Translations under genes and position numbers: made by a program | Notes under the pieces: generated by a model | The model's input: the letters and a program-made list of their open reading frames with translations, nothing else | Database searches by the model: none | What the model was told of the DNA's origin: nothing | In this document: positions 9,346 to 17,565 of the stretch, piece by piece | Layout: each line of letters starts with the position of its first letter | How positions within the stretch are numbered: position 1 is the first letter of the stretch | Source: Arachnia rubra | GTDB lineage: Bacteria > Actinomycetota > Actinomycetes > Propionibacteriales > Propionibacteriaceae | Assembly: GCF_019973735.1 (NCBI RefSeq) | Contig: NZ_AP024463.1 | Span: 1,860,001-1,924,000 of the forward strand | DNA length: 64,000 nt | Direction of reading: 5' to 3'

Positions 9346-10269
9346 TCAGGCGAAATGATCCCAGCCGACGTTACCTTGCCACGGCTCTCCGTTGACAACC
9401 ACTTCCGCACCTGAGGTCACACCACCGATCCTCAGCCATCCTTGCGGCAGCCTCGCATCTGCGGGGAAAGTCGCGGCCAGTGCATGGTCCTCCCCACCGG
9501 AGAGCACAAATCCCAGCGGGTCCTTGCCGGTGGCAGCAGCAAGACGGGCCAGTCCCTCAGGGATCTCTAAGGCCTCGGTTTCCAGGTCCATGCCAACCCC
9601 AGAACGCTCACAGATGTGTCCGAGGTCCTGCAAGAGACCATCGGAGACATCAATCATCGCGGTGGCGCCAGCCGAGGCAGCGATCTTTCCCTGCCCATAC
9701 GGGACCGCCGGGCACTGCTGTTCGCGGACCAGCTCCTTGGGCGACCCGAAGCCTCGCTGCAGGACCAGGAGTCCGCCGGCCGACCACCCAAGCCGGCCGC
9801 ACACGGCAACCTGGTCACCAACTCGTGCGCCTGCCCGGGTCACGGCAGCACGCTCAGCCAGGTTACCGAGTGCTGTCACAGCGATGACCACCTGTGGTGC
9901 CGAGGATAGGTCGCCTCCAACCAGGCTGATCCCCACCCTGGCGCACTCCTCGACGACGCCTTCCTGGAAGTCGCTGATCCAGCGCCCCTCCAGGTTTCTA
10001 GGGAAGGCCAAGCCGATCACAACAGCGCTGGGATCTGCCCCCATGGCCTCGACATCGGAGACATTCACCGCAACGGCTTTGCGACCGACTTGGAAAGCAG
10101 GCGACCAGGAACGCTTGAAGTGGATGTTCTCTACCAGGACGTCGGTGGTGACGACGACGTCTCCCCGGGGCGCCAGCACAGCAGCATCATCGCCAGGCCC
10201 CAGGAGCACGTCGCCGCCAATGGCCAGGCCGTCCGTGATCTCGGAGATCAACTCGAATTCGGACATCAT
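9346..10269 (-). CDS. thiL: Thiamine-monophosphate kinase
   Basis: Phosphorylates thiamine monophosphate to the cofactor thiamine pyrophosphate using ATP. The protein begins MSEFELISEI and shows the ThiL/PurM-superfamily elements GPGDDAAVL (ATP/metal site), TTDVLVENIHF, AVNVSDVEAMGADP and SLVGGDLSS, with a late SGGEDHALAATFP. The length is about 307, as usual. Start: the ddl stop and the thiL start overlap as TGATGATG, so initiation at 10269 or at the second ATG (10266) is coupled to ddl translation. ThiL next to Ddl is a common actinobacterial pairing. Confidence 0.95.
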   Translation of the reverse strand: MMSEFELISEITDGLAIGGDVLLGPGDDAAVLAPRGDVVVTTDVLVENIHFKRSWSPAFQVGRKAVAVNVSDVEAMGADPSAVVIGLAFPRNLEGRWISDFQEGVVEECARVGISLVGGDLSSAPQVVIAVTALGNLAERAAVTRAGARVGDQVAVCGRLGWSAGGLLVLQRGFGSPKELVREQQCPAVPYGQGKIAASAGATAMIDVSDGLLQDLGHICERSGVGMDLETEALEIPEGLARLAAATGKDPLGFVLSGGEDHALAATFPADARLPQGWLRIGGVTSGAEVVVNGEPWQGNVGWDHFA

Positions 10270-11381
10270 CAGCGCAGGCCCAGTGGACGATCCAGGGCCA
10301 GCTCGATCAACCGAGTCACGAGCTCCGGGTAATCGACCCCCGAGACCCGCCACAGAGTCGGATACATGGAGATCTCCGTGAATCCCGGCATCGTGTTCAC
10401 CTCATTGATCCAGGCTCCCGTCTCATCGACGAAGAAATCAGCGCGGAGCAGCCCCTCCCCGTCTATGGCGTTGAAGGCGCGGCAGGCCAGTGAGCCCAGC
10501 TCACCAGCGAGCTCCGGACTGATGTCTGCCGGCGCAAAGAGAGCCGCCCCGTTGTCGTCGAAGTATTTGGTCTCGTAGTCGTAGAACCCGTCTTCCGCGC
10601 GAACTTGAATCTCCCCCACGACCGAGGCCCGGCAGCCTTCGGGAGTATCCGGATCTCCCAGAACCGCGACCTCCAGTTCCCGGGCACCAACGAAACCCTG
10701 CTCGAAGATCACCTTGGGATCGTGCCGTTGTGCCTCCGTGATTGCCGCATCCAGCTGAGCGAGGTCTGAGACCCGGGTGATTCCGATAGAGGAACCACCG
10801 CGGGCGGGCTTGACGAAGATCGGGAGATCCAGCTTGGCGACCTCGCCGAGCACGAGGTCTCTTTCACAACGCAGACGGCGCCCCGATGCCGCGACATAGG
10901 GGCCCACAGGAAGTCCGGCGGCCTCGAAGGCGATCTTCATCAGGTGCTTATCCATGCCGACCGCGGAGGCGAGCACTCCGGAGCCGACATAGCGGACACC
11001 CGCCATCTCGAACATGCCCTGGATGGTGCCGTCCTCACCGTAAGGGCCATGCAGCAATGCGAACGCGACATCCACTTCATGAAGGTCGAGAAGCCGCTCA
11101 CCGACCCGAGTCGCGAGTTCACTGCCACGCTCACCAACCAGCCACACCGCGTCGTGTTCTGGCTCAGCGACTTCCGGCGGGACTCCGTCGACGATGCGGA
11201 GGCTGGCAACCTCCTCCAGTGGCACCTGGGTCCACCGGCCGCTTTTGGAGATGCCGATGGCGACGACGTCGAACCGCTCACGATCGATTGCGCCAAGGAC
11301 ACTAGCTGCCGTCAGGCAGGAGATGCCGTGTTCAGGCGATTTACCACCGAACACCAGGGCGATCTTGGCGCGTTTCGACAC
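10269..11381 (-). CDS. ddl: D-alanine--D-alanine ligase
   Basis: A 370-residue ATP-grasp ligase that makes D-Ala-D-Ala for peptidoglycan stem peptides. Signatures: VFGGKSPEHGISCLTA at the N-terminus, FALLHGPYGEDGTIQG, the ATP-grasp stretch PIFVKPARGGSSIGI, then RADFFVDE and the terminal INEVNTMPGFTEISMYP motif. The start is GTG at 11381, with AGGAGG 7 bases upstream. It heads an operon with thiL (overlapping TGATG) and mop. In other actinobacteria gpsA often precedes ddl; here the upstream neighbour is the metal transporter operon instead. Confidence 0.96.
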   Translation of the reverse strand: MSKRAKIALVFGGKSPEHGISCLTAASVLGAIDRERFDVVAIGISKSGRWTQVPLEEVASLRIVDGVPPEVAEPEHDAVWLVGERGSELATRVGERLLDLHEVDVAFALLHGPYGEDGTIQGMFEMAGVRYVGSGVLASAVGMDKHLMKIAFEAAGLPVGPYVAASGRRLRCERDLVLGEVAKLDLPIFVKPARGGSSIGITRVSDLAQLDAAITEAQRHDPKVIFEQGFVGARELEVAVLGDPDTPEGCRASVVGEIQVRAEDGFYDYETKYFDDNGAALFAPADISPELAGELGSLACRAFNAIDGEGLLRADFFVDETGAWINEVNTMPGFTEISMYPTLWRVSGVDYPELVTRLIELALDRPLGLR

Positions 11382-11438
11382 TTTTGGGCCTCCTGAACTC
11401 GACTGCTGGGTAATCTTACTGGCCGGTGAGCGAGCAGA

Positions 11439-12539
11439 TCAGGATGGCTGATGGCCCGCGTCAGCGAGGATCTCGGTCAGCTCTGCGCCGGTCAGCTCGT
11501 AGTGGTAGAAGACTGAATAGAACTCACGTACTTCCTTCGGAAGATCGAAGTTGTATACGTCAGGATAGATGCTCTCCGCGGCCCAGACCGCGCCGATCAC
11601 CTGGTTCACCGATGGAGGCCCATCCACCCACCCCCAGGGAGCCTGCGGTGCCACCAGCACATGGCCTTGGGCGACAGCCTGCAACGGGCTGAAAGCTTCA
11701 GTCTTTGCCACGTCCTCGCCGCTCTTGGCAGGTGTTGCGATGATCCAGTCCGGATTCCACCCGAGAAGCTGCTCCGCATTCACATCCACGCGACCTGAAG
11801 GTTTATCAGCTGCTCCGTACACATTCCTCGCTCCGATGGCGTCTATGACCTGAGCATGGATGTTACCGCTGCCTGCGGTGGAAAGCCCCTCATCGCCCGC
11901 CGCATAGTAGACAGAGACGCGTTGCGCGTCGGTGATCGTGGCAGATCCACGTTCCAGTTCGGCATTTATTCTCTCGATATACGTTGCCAGCTGCTCACCG
12001 CGGGATTGATCCCCGAAGACCCGGCCCAACAGACGGTAGGACTCGGGTAATCTCTCCAACTCTGTGGCAAGCTGCACTACCTGGATCCCGCTCTGCTTCT
12101 CTAGGTCGTCGTCGATCTTTGCGTATTCAGAGGAGACTTCACCCACGTCGAGGATCACGTTGACACCTCGGCCCAGCAGGGTCTCGGCATTGAATGTGCC
12201 ATCCTTACCATTTGCCCTCCCCAGGACAGGTAGGTCTGCGACCTGGGAAGGTAGGTATTTTGCAGTCTGTTTGCCGACCTGGGAGTTCCAGCCGGCCAGT
12301 TTGTCAGCTTCGAAGGTGTAGATCATGACAGTCCCAGGTGGCCCAGCTCCAAACGCTTGGCTGGCCGGCGCTGACAGTTCAGTATCACGCCCGCCCATGT
12401 CCTTGAAGCTCAGCGCCCCAGGTGAGACGGAATCCGGGATAGTTGGTGTGGTAGCGGGATCGGAGGAACTGCTGCATCCTGCAATGAGCAGGGTTGCCGC
12501 CATCAGAGCTGTCAGCAGCGGACTCCACGGCGATTTCAT
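11439..12539 (-). CDS. Substrate-binding lipoprotein of a FecCD-type metal/metallophore ABC transporter
   Basis: A 366-residue lipoprotein. The signal peptide ends in the lipobox LLIAGC, so it is anchored outside the membrane. The rest is a class III (TroA/FhuD-like) binding protein: a SFKDMGGRDTEL start strand, VADLPVLGRANG, LLGRGVNVILDVGEV, and a C-terminal half with ARNVYGAADKPSG and LGWNPDWIIATP. It overlaps the preceding DUF364 gene by ATGA and has AAGGAG before its start. The permease and ATPase lie upstream beyond the IS30 element, so this gene was probably the last of a four-gene operon. Substrate is unknown: ferric siderophore, haem, or an oxyanion as in MolABC-type systems. Confidence 0.85.
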   Translation of the reverse strand: MKSPWSPLLTALMAATLLIAGCSSSSDPATTPTIPDSVSPGALSFKDMGGRDTELSAPASQAFGAGPPGTVMIYTFEADKLAGWNSQVGKQTAKYLPSQVADLPVLGRANGKDGTFNAETLLGRGVNVILDVGEVSSEYAKIDDDLEKQSGIQVVQLATELERLPESYRLLGRVFGDQSRGEQLATYIERINAELERGSATITDAQRVSVYYAAGDEGLSTAGSGNIHAQVIDAIGARNVYGAADKPSGRVDVNAEQLLGWNPDWIIATPAKSGEDVAKTEAFSPLQAVAQGHVLVAPQAPWGWVDGPPSVNQVIGAVWAAESIYPDVYNFDLPKEVREFYSVFYHYELTGAELTEILADAGHQPS

Positions 12540-13291
12540 GGTTTGCTCCTTATCTTGCGGTTGAACATCCGAAGCCCAGGACGCGCCTCCGCCATGCCAC
12601 CTCCGAGGCTGACGGCTCGCCGGACATAGGCAGAATCACTCACCAGGGAGCCGCCGATCTCGACCACACAGGCCGGCAGCACCTCAGGAGCGAAGGGGAC
12701 GCTGGGTCCGACGAGGATCACCTTGGCCCCGGCGCATAGCTGAAGCAGGCGGGGCAGGGTCTTATTGGTCAGTGCAGATCCTGTGATGAAAACAAGGTCA
12801 CGATCAGCCAACAGATACTCAGCAGCCGGATCTGGGAAGTCAGAGCCTGAGGGCTGCCTCTCCAGAATAATGAAATCACACCCATCTGCATACTTCTCTA
12901 TATCGCCGAAATGCCCGATGGCGGCAGCCCTCAAGCCAGTCAAAGTGCCACGATGAAGTTCGAAGGTGGTCTTCTCAGAGCCTTCCGGACCGGGTACTAC
13001 GCCGACCCGTTCCTCGGTGGTCAAGTAAGAGTTGATGGCCGCAGTCCCAAGAGCCGCAAGTTCCAGGTCCCATGACTTGACGCTGGCTGCTGCATCACGC
13101 AGGTCGCGGCCGATGATGTCTCGCGCACCAAACCCAGCCCTGGGACCACCGCTATAGGTCATAGCCACCCCCGTGCCAGCCTCAGAGCTTACGCAGGCCC
13201 AGTTACCCGCGCAGGCGTCCAACACCTTGATTCCAGCTGGGATGAGATCGATCAGATCGTCATAAAGCTGCCATGGACTGGGTGGTGTCAT
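12536..13291 (-). CDS. DUF4213/DUF364 putative metal-chelation protein; 5' end altered by IS30
   Basis: A 251-residue protein of the family with an N-terminal DUF4213 domain (WQLYDDLIDLIPAGIKV start, then an AMTYSGGP loop) and a C-terminal DUF364 domain (EYLLADRDLVFITGSALTN, then VILVGPSVPF). The family is often linked to FecCD-type transporters and proposed to handle metals; no reaction is established. The present ATG (13291) lies inside the left inverted repeat of the IS element and has no Shine-Dalgarno. On the far side of the element the sequence GAAGGAGAGCAATGAGCAGG carries a good start that overlaps the ATPase stop, so the original start was probably there. The gene is likely 5'-truncated by about four codons and cut off from its operon promoter. 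Confidence 0.78.
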   Translation of the reverse strand: MTPPSPWQLYDDLIDLIPAGIKVLDACAGNWACVSSEAGTGVAMTYSGGPRAGFGARDIIGRDLRDAAASVKSWDLELAALGTAAINSYLTTEERVGVVPGPEGSEKTTFELHRGTLTGLRAAAIGHFGDIEKYADGCDFIILERQPSGSDFPDPAAEYLLADRDLVFITGSALTNKTLPRLLQLCAGAKVILVGPSVPFAPEVLPACVVEIGGSLVSDSAYVRRAVSLGGGMAEARPGLRMFNRKIRSKP

Positions 13292-13305
13292 AGGGTCGTA
13301 GCAAC
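13284..13305 (+). repeat. Left terminal inverted repeat of the IS30-family element
   Basis: Pairs with 14330-14351. It contains the present ATG of the DUF364 gene on the minus strand (13289-13291). Confidence 0.75.
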
Positions 13306-13330
13306 AGTGTTTGTTAGGGAGGGGTTGTTG

Positions 13331-14347
13331 GTGCGGCGGTTGTTGACGGTGACGGATCGGGCTGGGATCGCGAGGGGTTTGGCGGAGGGGTGTGGGTTAC
13401 GTGAGATTGCTCGGCGGATTGGTAGGGATGTGTCGGTGGTTTCGCGGGAAGTGGCCCGGAATCAGGGTGAGACGGGGTACAAGTGTGTGGCTGCTGATGT
13501 AGCTGCGCAGCGGCGGCGTGCCCGGCCCAAGCTCCGCAAGATTGATGCTGATCTGGTGTTGAAGCAGCGGGTGATTGCTGATCTTCGGAGGTCTCGTACA
13601 CCACGTCAGATCGCGGGAAGATTACGTGCTGAGGCTGGGGGTGACAGGCTTGAACCGTGTCAGGGTTCCCCCACGGCCCAAGGAGCGAGCGTGTCTCATG
13701 AAGCGATCTACACCTGGATTTATGCGATGCCGAAGAAGACGCTGCGGGAGCACGGTGTCATGCTCGGGTCGAAACGCACTAGCCGTCAGTCCCGGCGTCG
13801 TTTGGGTGAGCGGAAATCCCCGATTGTGGGAATGGTCAGTATCGATCAGCGGCCTCAGGAGGTTACAGGACGGAAGGTTCCCGGTCATTGGGAAGGAGAC
13901 TTGATCATCGGCGCCTACGGCAGAACAGCCGCGATCACCCTCGTCGAACGAACCACCCGGTTCGTCACGATCCTCGCCCTGCCGAAGGGCAAGAACGCAG
14001 ACGGGGTGTGTGACGCCCTGATCGACCACATCACTGGGCTGCCCGAATTGATGAAGGGCACCCTGACCTGGGATCAGGGCTCTGAGATGGCCCGGCACGC
14101 CGCGTTCACCATGGCCACCCAGATGCCGGTGTACTTCGCCCATCCCCACTCTCCCTGGGAACGCGGCAGCAATGAGAACACCAACCGACTCATCCGTGAC
14201 TACCTGCCCAAAGGCACTCCCATCCCCCAACACCAGCCCTATCTCACAGCCATCGCCGAAGAACTGAACGAACGCCCCCGAGCCACCCTCGGCTACCTCA
14301 CCCCACGAGAAGCTTTCCAGAAACTACTCGTTGCTTCCACCACTTGA
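13331..14347 (+). CDS. IS30-family transposase
   Basis: A 338-residue transposase. N-terminal helix-turn-helix: GLREIARRIGRDVSVVSREV. The DDE core is complete: HWEGDLIIGA (first Asp), LTWDQGSEM (second Asp) and SPWERGSNENTNRLIRDYLP (catalytic Glu in the IS30-type ERGxNENTN motif). Start: GTG at 13331, chosen over an in-frame GTG at 13307 because AGGGAGGGG lies 6 bases before it. It ends four bases before the right end of the element. It is transcribed against the interrupted operon. No frameshift or missing residue is seen. Confidence 0.95.
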   Translation: MRRLLTVTDRAGIARGLAEGCGLREIARRIGRDVSVVSREVARNQGETGYKCVAADVAAQRRRARPKLRKIDADLVLKQRVIADLRRSRTPRQIAGRLRAEAGGDRLEPCQGSPTAQGASVSHEAIYTWIYAMPKKTLREHGVMLGSKRTSRQSRRRLGERKSPIVGMVSIDQRPQEVTGRKVPGHWEGDLIIGAYGRTAAITLVERTTRFVTILALPKGKNADGVCDALIDHITGLPELMKGTLTWDQGSEMARHAAFTMATQMPVYFAHPHSPWERGSNENTNRLIRDYLPKGTPIPQHQPYLTAIAEELNERPRATLGYLTPREAFQKLLVASTT

Positions 14348-14351
14348 CACC
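14330..14351 (-). repeat. Right terminal inverted repeat of the IS30-family element
   Basis: Pairs with 13284-13305; the transposase stop codon (14345-14347) lies within it. The next bases outward lead within 8 bases into the stop of the ATPase gene. Confidence 0.75.
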
Positions 14352-14358
14352 GCCCTGC

Positions 14359-15162
14359 TCATTGCTCTCCTTCAGGATCGGGCTGGGTTACGCACAGACG
14401 GAGCCCTGGCACCTCTGCCGGGGTCACCACCCGCATGGGAAGTTCGTAAAGCTGGCTCAGATCATTCCCTGTCAAGTCCCCAACAGGTTTGAGTCCTGGA
14501 CTTTTACCATCTTTGAGAAGCAGTACGTCATCAGCGAACTCAAAGGCGTGGTTGGGTTGGTGCGAGCTGAGCAGAATGCTCAGGCCCCGGCGGTCAACAA
14601 GCTGACGGAGCCTTCTCAACACCCGGCTCTGGTTTCCTGCATCGAGAGCGGAGGTGGGCTCGTCCAGGACAAGAAGACGCCCACCTTGGCACAGCGCCCG
14701 GGCAATCAGGACGAGCTGCCCCTCACCGCCACTGAGTTCCTGAATACCGCGGTTCGCATGCTCCCCCAGCCCGACTGCCTCGAGTGCCGCCTCAGCCGCA
14801 CTCCAGTCAGTATTCCGGGGGCTCGCGCGCAGTCCTCTACGCGCCACGCGTCCGAGCACCACCGTGTGCAGAACGGAGAAGTTGAACGACATCTCAGTGG
14901 ACTGGGGAATGTAGCTGATGGCCTCGGCGAGTCCAGCTGGCCCGTAACTCTCAAGACGGCTCCCGAAGACCTCGACTTCTCCTGAGTCAGCGCGCAGCAG
15001 CCTGAGCAGAATCCGGAACAGTGTTGACTTCCCCGAGCCGTTCGGCCCGAGCACGAAGGCCAAGCGGTGTTCCGGCAGTTCAAAGCTGAGATCATCGAGG
15101 GCTGGGGTCTCACGTCCGGGATACCGAAGGGCAAGACCGCGGATCGCAAGCGCATTTACCAT
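14359..15162 (-). CDS. ATP-binding protein of the FecCD-type metal/metallophore ABC transporter
   Basis: A 267-residue cytoplasmic ATPase. Walker A GPNGSGKST (about residues 39-47), Q-loop region SYIPQSTEM, signature LSGGEGQLVLIARAL, Walker B LLVLDEPTSALD and the H-loop SSHQPNHAF are all in place. This is the FecE/BtuD-like class that works with large FecCD permeases. Its start overlaps the permease stop (ATGGTAA). Its own stop overlaps ATGAGCAGG, apparently the original start of the next gene, which is now cut away by the IS30 element 8 bases further on. Thus the ATPase itself is intact while the downstream genes are uncoupled. Confidence 0.93.
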   Translation of the reverse strand: MVNALAIRGLALRYPGRETPALDDLSFELPEHRLAFVLGPNGSGKSTLFRILLRLLRADSGEVEVFGSRLESYGPAGLAEAISYIPQSTEMSFNFSVLHTVVLGRVARRGLRASPRNTDWSAAEAALEAVGLGEHANRGIQELSGGEGQLVLIARALCQGGRLLVLDEPTSALDAGNQSRVLRRLRQLVDRRGLSILLSSHQPNHAFEFADDVLLLKDGKSPGLKPVGDLTGNDLSQLYELPMRVVTPAEVPGLRLCVTQPDPEGEQ

Positions 15163-16175
15163 GATCGGCCCCTGATCATCAGCCAGGCCAGGAAAGGCGC
15201 CCCCAGCAGGGATGTGAGAATCCCCAACGGGATCTCAGCCTCAAGCAGGGTGCGGCTCACTGTGTCCACGCCCATGAGGAAGAGGGACCCCAGCAGGAAG
15301 GACACCGGGATCAGGAGCTGGTGCCGCGGGCCAAAGAGCATCCGGGCCAGGTGAGGCACGATCAGCCCTACCCAGCCGATCACTCCCGAGATGGCCACGG
15401 AGACCGCGGTCAGGATGGTCGCACAGACGATCACCCCAGTCCGGACCCATGTGACACTGACCCCGAGAGCCTTCGCGGTGTCCTCTCCGAAGGTAACGGT
15501 GTCAAGTTGCCAGCGCAGCAGCCACAACATCGCTGAACAAGCAATGACCGGGATGGCCAGGGGTAACAGGTCCACTTGTCGCACCCCGTTCAGGCCACCC
15601 ATCAGCCAGAAGGTGATGGCCGGAAGCTGGCTGTCTGGATCAGCCAGATACTTCAGGATCGAGATACCCGCTGAGAACACCGCACTCGCGACGATACCGC
15701 CGAGCACCAGGGTCACCACCGGATCCCTGCGGCTCAAGCTGGAAATCACCCAGGCCCCGAGCACGGCAAGCATCCCGAAGACAAAGGCAAACCCCTGCAA
15801 CCCTGCGACCCCGGCACCCAGCACAATGGCCAGTGAGGCGCCAAAACCTGCCCCTGTGGAAACACCCAGCACACCGGGTGAGACGAGGGGATTACGGAAG
15901 AGGCCTTGATAGGCAGCCCCCGCGACGCTGAGAGCCCCACCAACCAGGAAAGCAACGAGCAGGCGTGGGAGACGGATGTTCCAGATCACATGCTCGATCT
16001 CCGGATCTCCAGTCCACTGGCCTCCGAGCACGCGGGACCCTAGATAGTCGAACAGGGTCTTGATGCTGATGGGAAACCTTCCCAGCATGAAAGCACCCGC
16101 CAGAGCAGCTAGATTGCCCGCGGCCAACATGAGCAGCAGCACCGCCATTCGCCGTCGGCTCATCTCAACAGGCAT
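15156..16175 (-). CDS. FecCD-family permease of the metal/metallophore ABC transporter
   Basis: A 339-residue polytopic membrane protein with about ten hydrophobic helices. FecCD hallmarks are seen: LPRLLVAFLVGGALSVAGAA (with the following YQGLFRNPLVSPGVLG), ISSLSRRDPVVTLVLGGIV and VSVAISGVIGWVGLIVPHLA. It would form a homodimeric channel with two copies of the ATPase. First gene of the operon; start ATG at 16175 with AGGA upstream. The 376-base region before it probably holds the promoter and a structured leader. The substrate is not determined by the permease sequence. Confidence 0.93.
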   Translation of the reverse strand: MPVEMSRRRMAVLLLMLAAGNLAALAGAFMLGRFPISIKTLFDYLGSRVLGGQWTGDPEIEHVIWNIRLPRLLVAFLVGGALSVAGAAYQGLFRNPLVSPGVLGVSTGAGFGASLAIVLGAGVAGLQGFAFVFGMLAVLGAWVISSLSRRDPVVTLVLGGIVASAVFSAGISILKYLADPDSQLPAITFWLMGGLNGVRQVDLLPLAIPVIACSAMLWLLRWQLDTVTFGEDTAKALGVSVTWVRTGVIVCATILTAVSVAISGVIGWVGLIVPHLARMLFGPRHQLLIPVSFLLGSLFLMGVDTVSRTLLEAEIPLGILTSLLGAPFLAWLMIRGRSW

Positions 16176-16551
16176 GAGGAGATCCTAGCCAATTGACCGC
16201 ATAAGCGGATCAAAACCGTTCTTCATTCCGTTTCTGCGAATATGGCGAGTCTGGGATCCATCCTCGGCAGGAGGCTGGCTGATAAACGGCACCTAGACAA
16301 GATGTCCAAGAGATCCCCCGCCCGCAGGAGATCAGGTGCTGCAAGAGACATCCAGCTGCTGCCATCGCAAGGCGTAGGGAAGAGTGCGGTTCGTACGCTG
16401 ATGGACAATCCGCAAGCCAGGAATGATACCTGGAACACGCCAGGCCACGGTCCTTCTCAGGAGGACTCCCAGGGCTCGCCGGTCTTCCTGAGTAGACTAG
16501 CTCAGGAACTGTCCCGACACTTTGAGCATCGTTGCCTGGAATGGATCGTTG
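16176..16551. other. Intergenic leader/promoter region between divergent metal operon and oxidoreductase
   Basis: No convincing gene. Reading frames here lack family features. Two inverted repeats are visible: TCCTGAG with CTCAGGA (arms 16456-16462 and 16486-16492) and CCAGG with CCTGG around AATGATA (16417-16433). On the minus strand they would lie about 240-310 bases before the permease start, so a structured 5' leader is possible. I do not recognise a known riboswitch core. Confidence 0.4.
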
Positions 16552-17562
16552 ATGATCGACTCCCTGCCCCAGCCCCGTACCACTGATCCAGCTGCCGTCC
16601 CCAGCCTCCGCTGGGGCGTGATCGGCACCGGCTGGATCGCCGACCAGTTCGTCACCACGGTGACCCGTAACACCTCCCAGCGGGTCGTGGCGGTCGGCTC
16701 CCGCAGCCTGGAGCGCGCCCTTGAGTTCGCTGAGGGGCACGGCATCCCTACGGCCAGCAGCTCCTATGAAGACCTAGTGGCCGAGGACGTCGATGTCATC
16801 TATGTCGCGACAGGCCACCTGGATCACGCCGCCCACGCACGTCTGGCTCTGGAGGCAGGCCGTAACGTGCTCGTCGAGAAACCTATGACCCCCACTGTCT
16901 CCGCCACACAGGAATTGATCAGTCTGGCCCGCCACAAAAGATTGTTCTGCATGGAGGCATTGTGGTCGCTCGCACTCCCCCGGTTCGACGTGGTGAGACA
17001 GATCCTGCAGGCCGGCCTTCTGGGACGCATCGAGGCCGTCACCGTGGATATGGGAGAGTATCTGGTGGATCACCACCGGGCAATGGACCCGAGCCAAGGC
17101 GGCGGGGCCATGAACGACCTGGGAACCTACCCGTTGATGTTCGCAAATTGGGTCCTACCCGAGGCCGAGGTCGTCGCGGCCATAGGGTCCCGGCACGCGA
17201 CAGGTGCCATCGGGCAATTCATAGCGCTGCTGGAGGACCAAGAGGGACGGCAGGCAAACACCCTCACTTCAATGCTCACCAACACCCCAAGCACCGGGGT
17301 GATCGGCGGCAGCGAGGCCACCTTGATACTCGATGGCCCGTTCTACCGTCCAGGCCCAGTCGAGGTGAGATTCCGAGACGGCAGGGTGCTGGCCCATGAT
17401 GAGCCACGCATCCATCACGAGGGGCTCTTCCACGAGGCTGTCGAAGTGGCACGCTGCATCAATGATGGCCTGGCCGAGTCCCCGATACGCCCCCTGGAGG
17501 CGACCCTCGCCACCGTGAAGCTGATGGAACAGGCCCGCTCTCTGATGGATGATCCAGCATAA
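16552..17562 (+). CDS. Gfo/Idh/MocA-family NAD(P)-dependent oxidoreductase
   Basis: A 336-residue sugar or cyclitol dehydrogenase-type protein. The N-terminal Rossmann fold has RWGVIGTGWIADQF (GxGxxA-like dinucleotide site) and VDVIYVATGHLDHAAHA, followed by the catalytic-lysine motif VLVEKPMTPT. The C-terminal domain shows GGGAMNDLGTYPL, usual for the dihydrodiol/glucose-fructose oxidoreductase branch. Start: ATG at 16552; a TTG at 16522 is also in frame but less likely. The gene ends 3 bases before the convergent plsC stop. The substrate cannot be assigned. Confidence 0.88.
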   Translation: MIDSLPQPRTTDPAAVPSLRWGVIGTGWIADQFVTTVTRNTSQRVVAVGSRSLERALEFAEGHGIPTASSSYEDLVAEDVDVIYVATGHLDHAAHARLALEAGRNVLVEKPMTPTVSATQELISLARHKRLFCMEALWSLALPRFDVVRQILQAGLLGRIEAVTVDMGEYLVDHHRAMDPSQGGGAMNDLGTYPLMFANWVLPEAEVVAAIGSRHATGAIGQFIALLEDQEGRQANTLTSMLTNTPSTGVIGGSEATLILDGPFYRPGPVEVRFRDGRVLAHDEPRIHHEGLFHEAVEVARCINDGLAESPIRPLEATLATVKLMEQARSLMDDPA

Positions 17563-17565
17563 GGA

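Larger units (their letters stand above)
13284..14351 (+). mobile_element. IS30-family insertion sequence, about 1.07 kb, complete
   Basis: One intact DDE transposase gene is flanked by imperfect 22-bp terminal inverted repeats (13284-13305 and 14330-14351, 17 of 22 positions matching, ending GGTGTCA). It interrupts a minus-strand ABC transporter operon between the ATPase gene and the DUF364 gene. A target-site duplication of 2-3 bases, expected for IS30, was not clear. Size and gene content are normal for the family, and the open reading frame suggests an element that may still be active. Confidence 0.85.

Noticed and set aside
16176..16551. Cobalamin riboswitch in the metal operon leader
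   Set aside because: The conserved B12-box and core elements were looked for on the minus strand and not found.
16210..16740. A 176-codon minus-strand open frame upstream of the metal operon
   Set aside because: It overlaps the conserved start of the oxidoreductase, has no family motifs and has the skewed composition of an antisense frame in GC-rich DNA.
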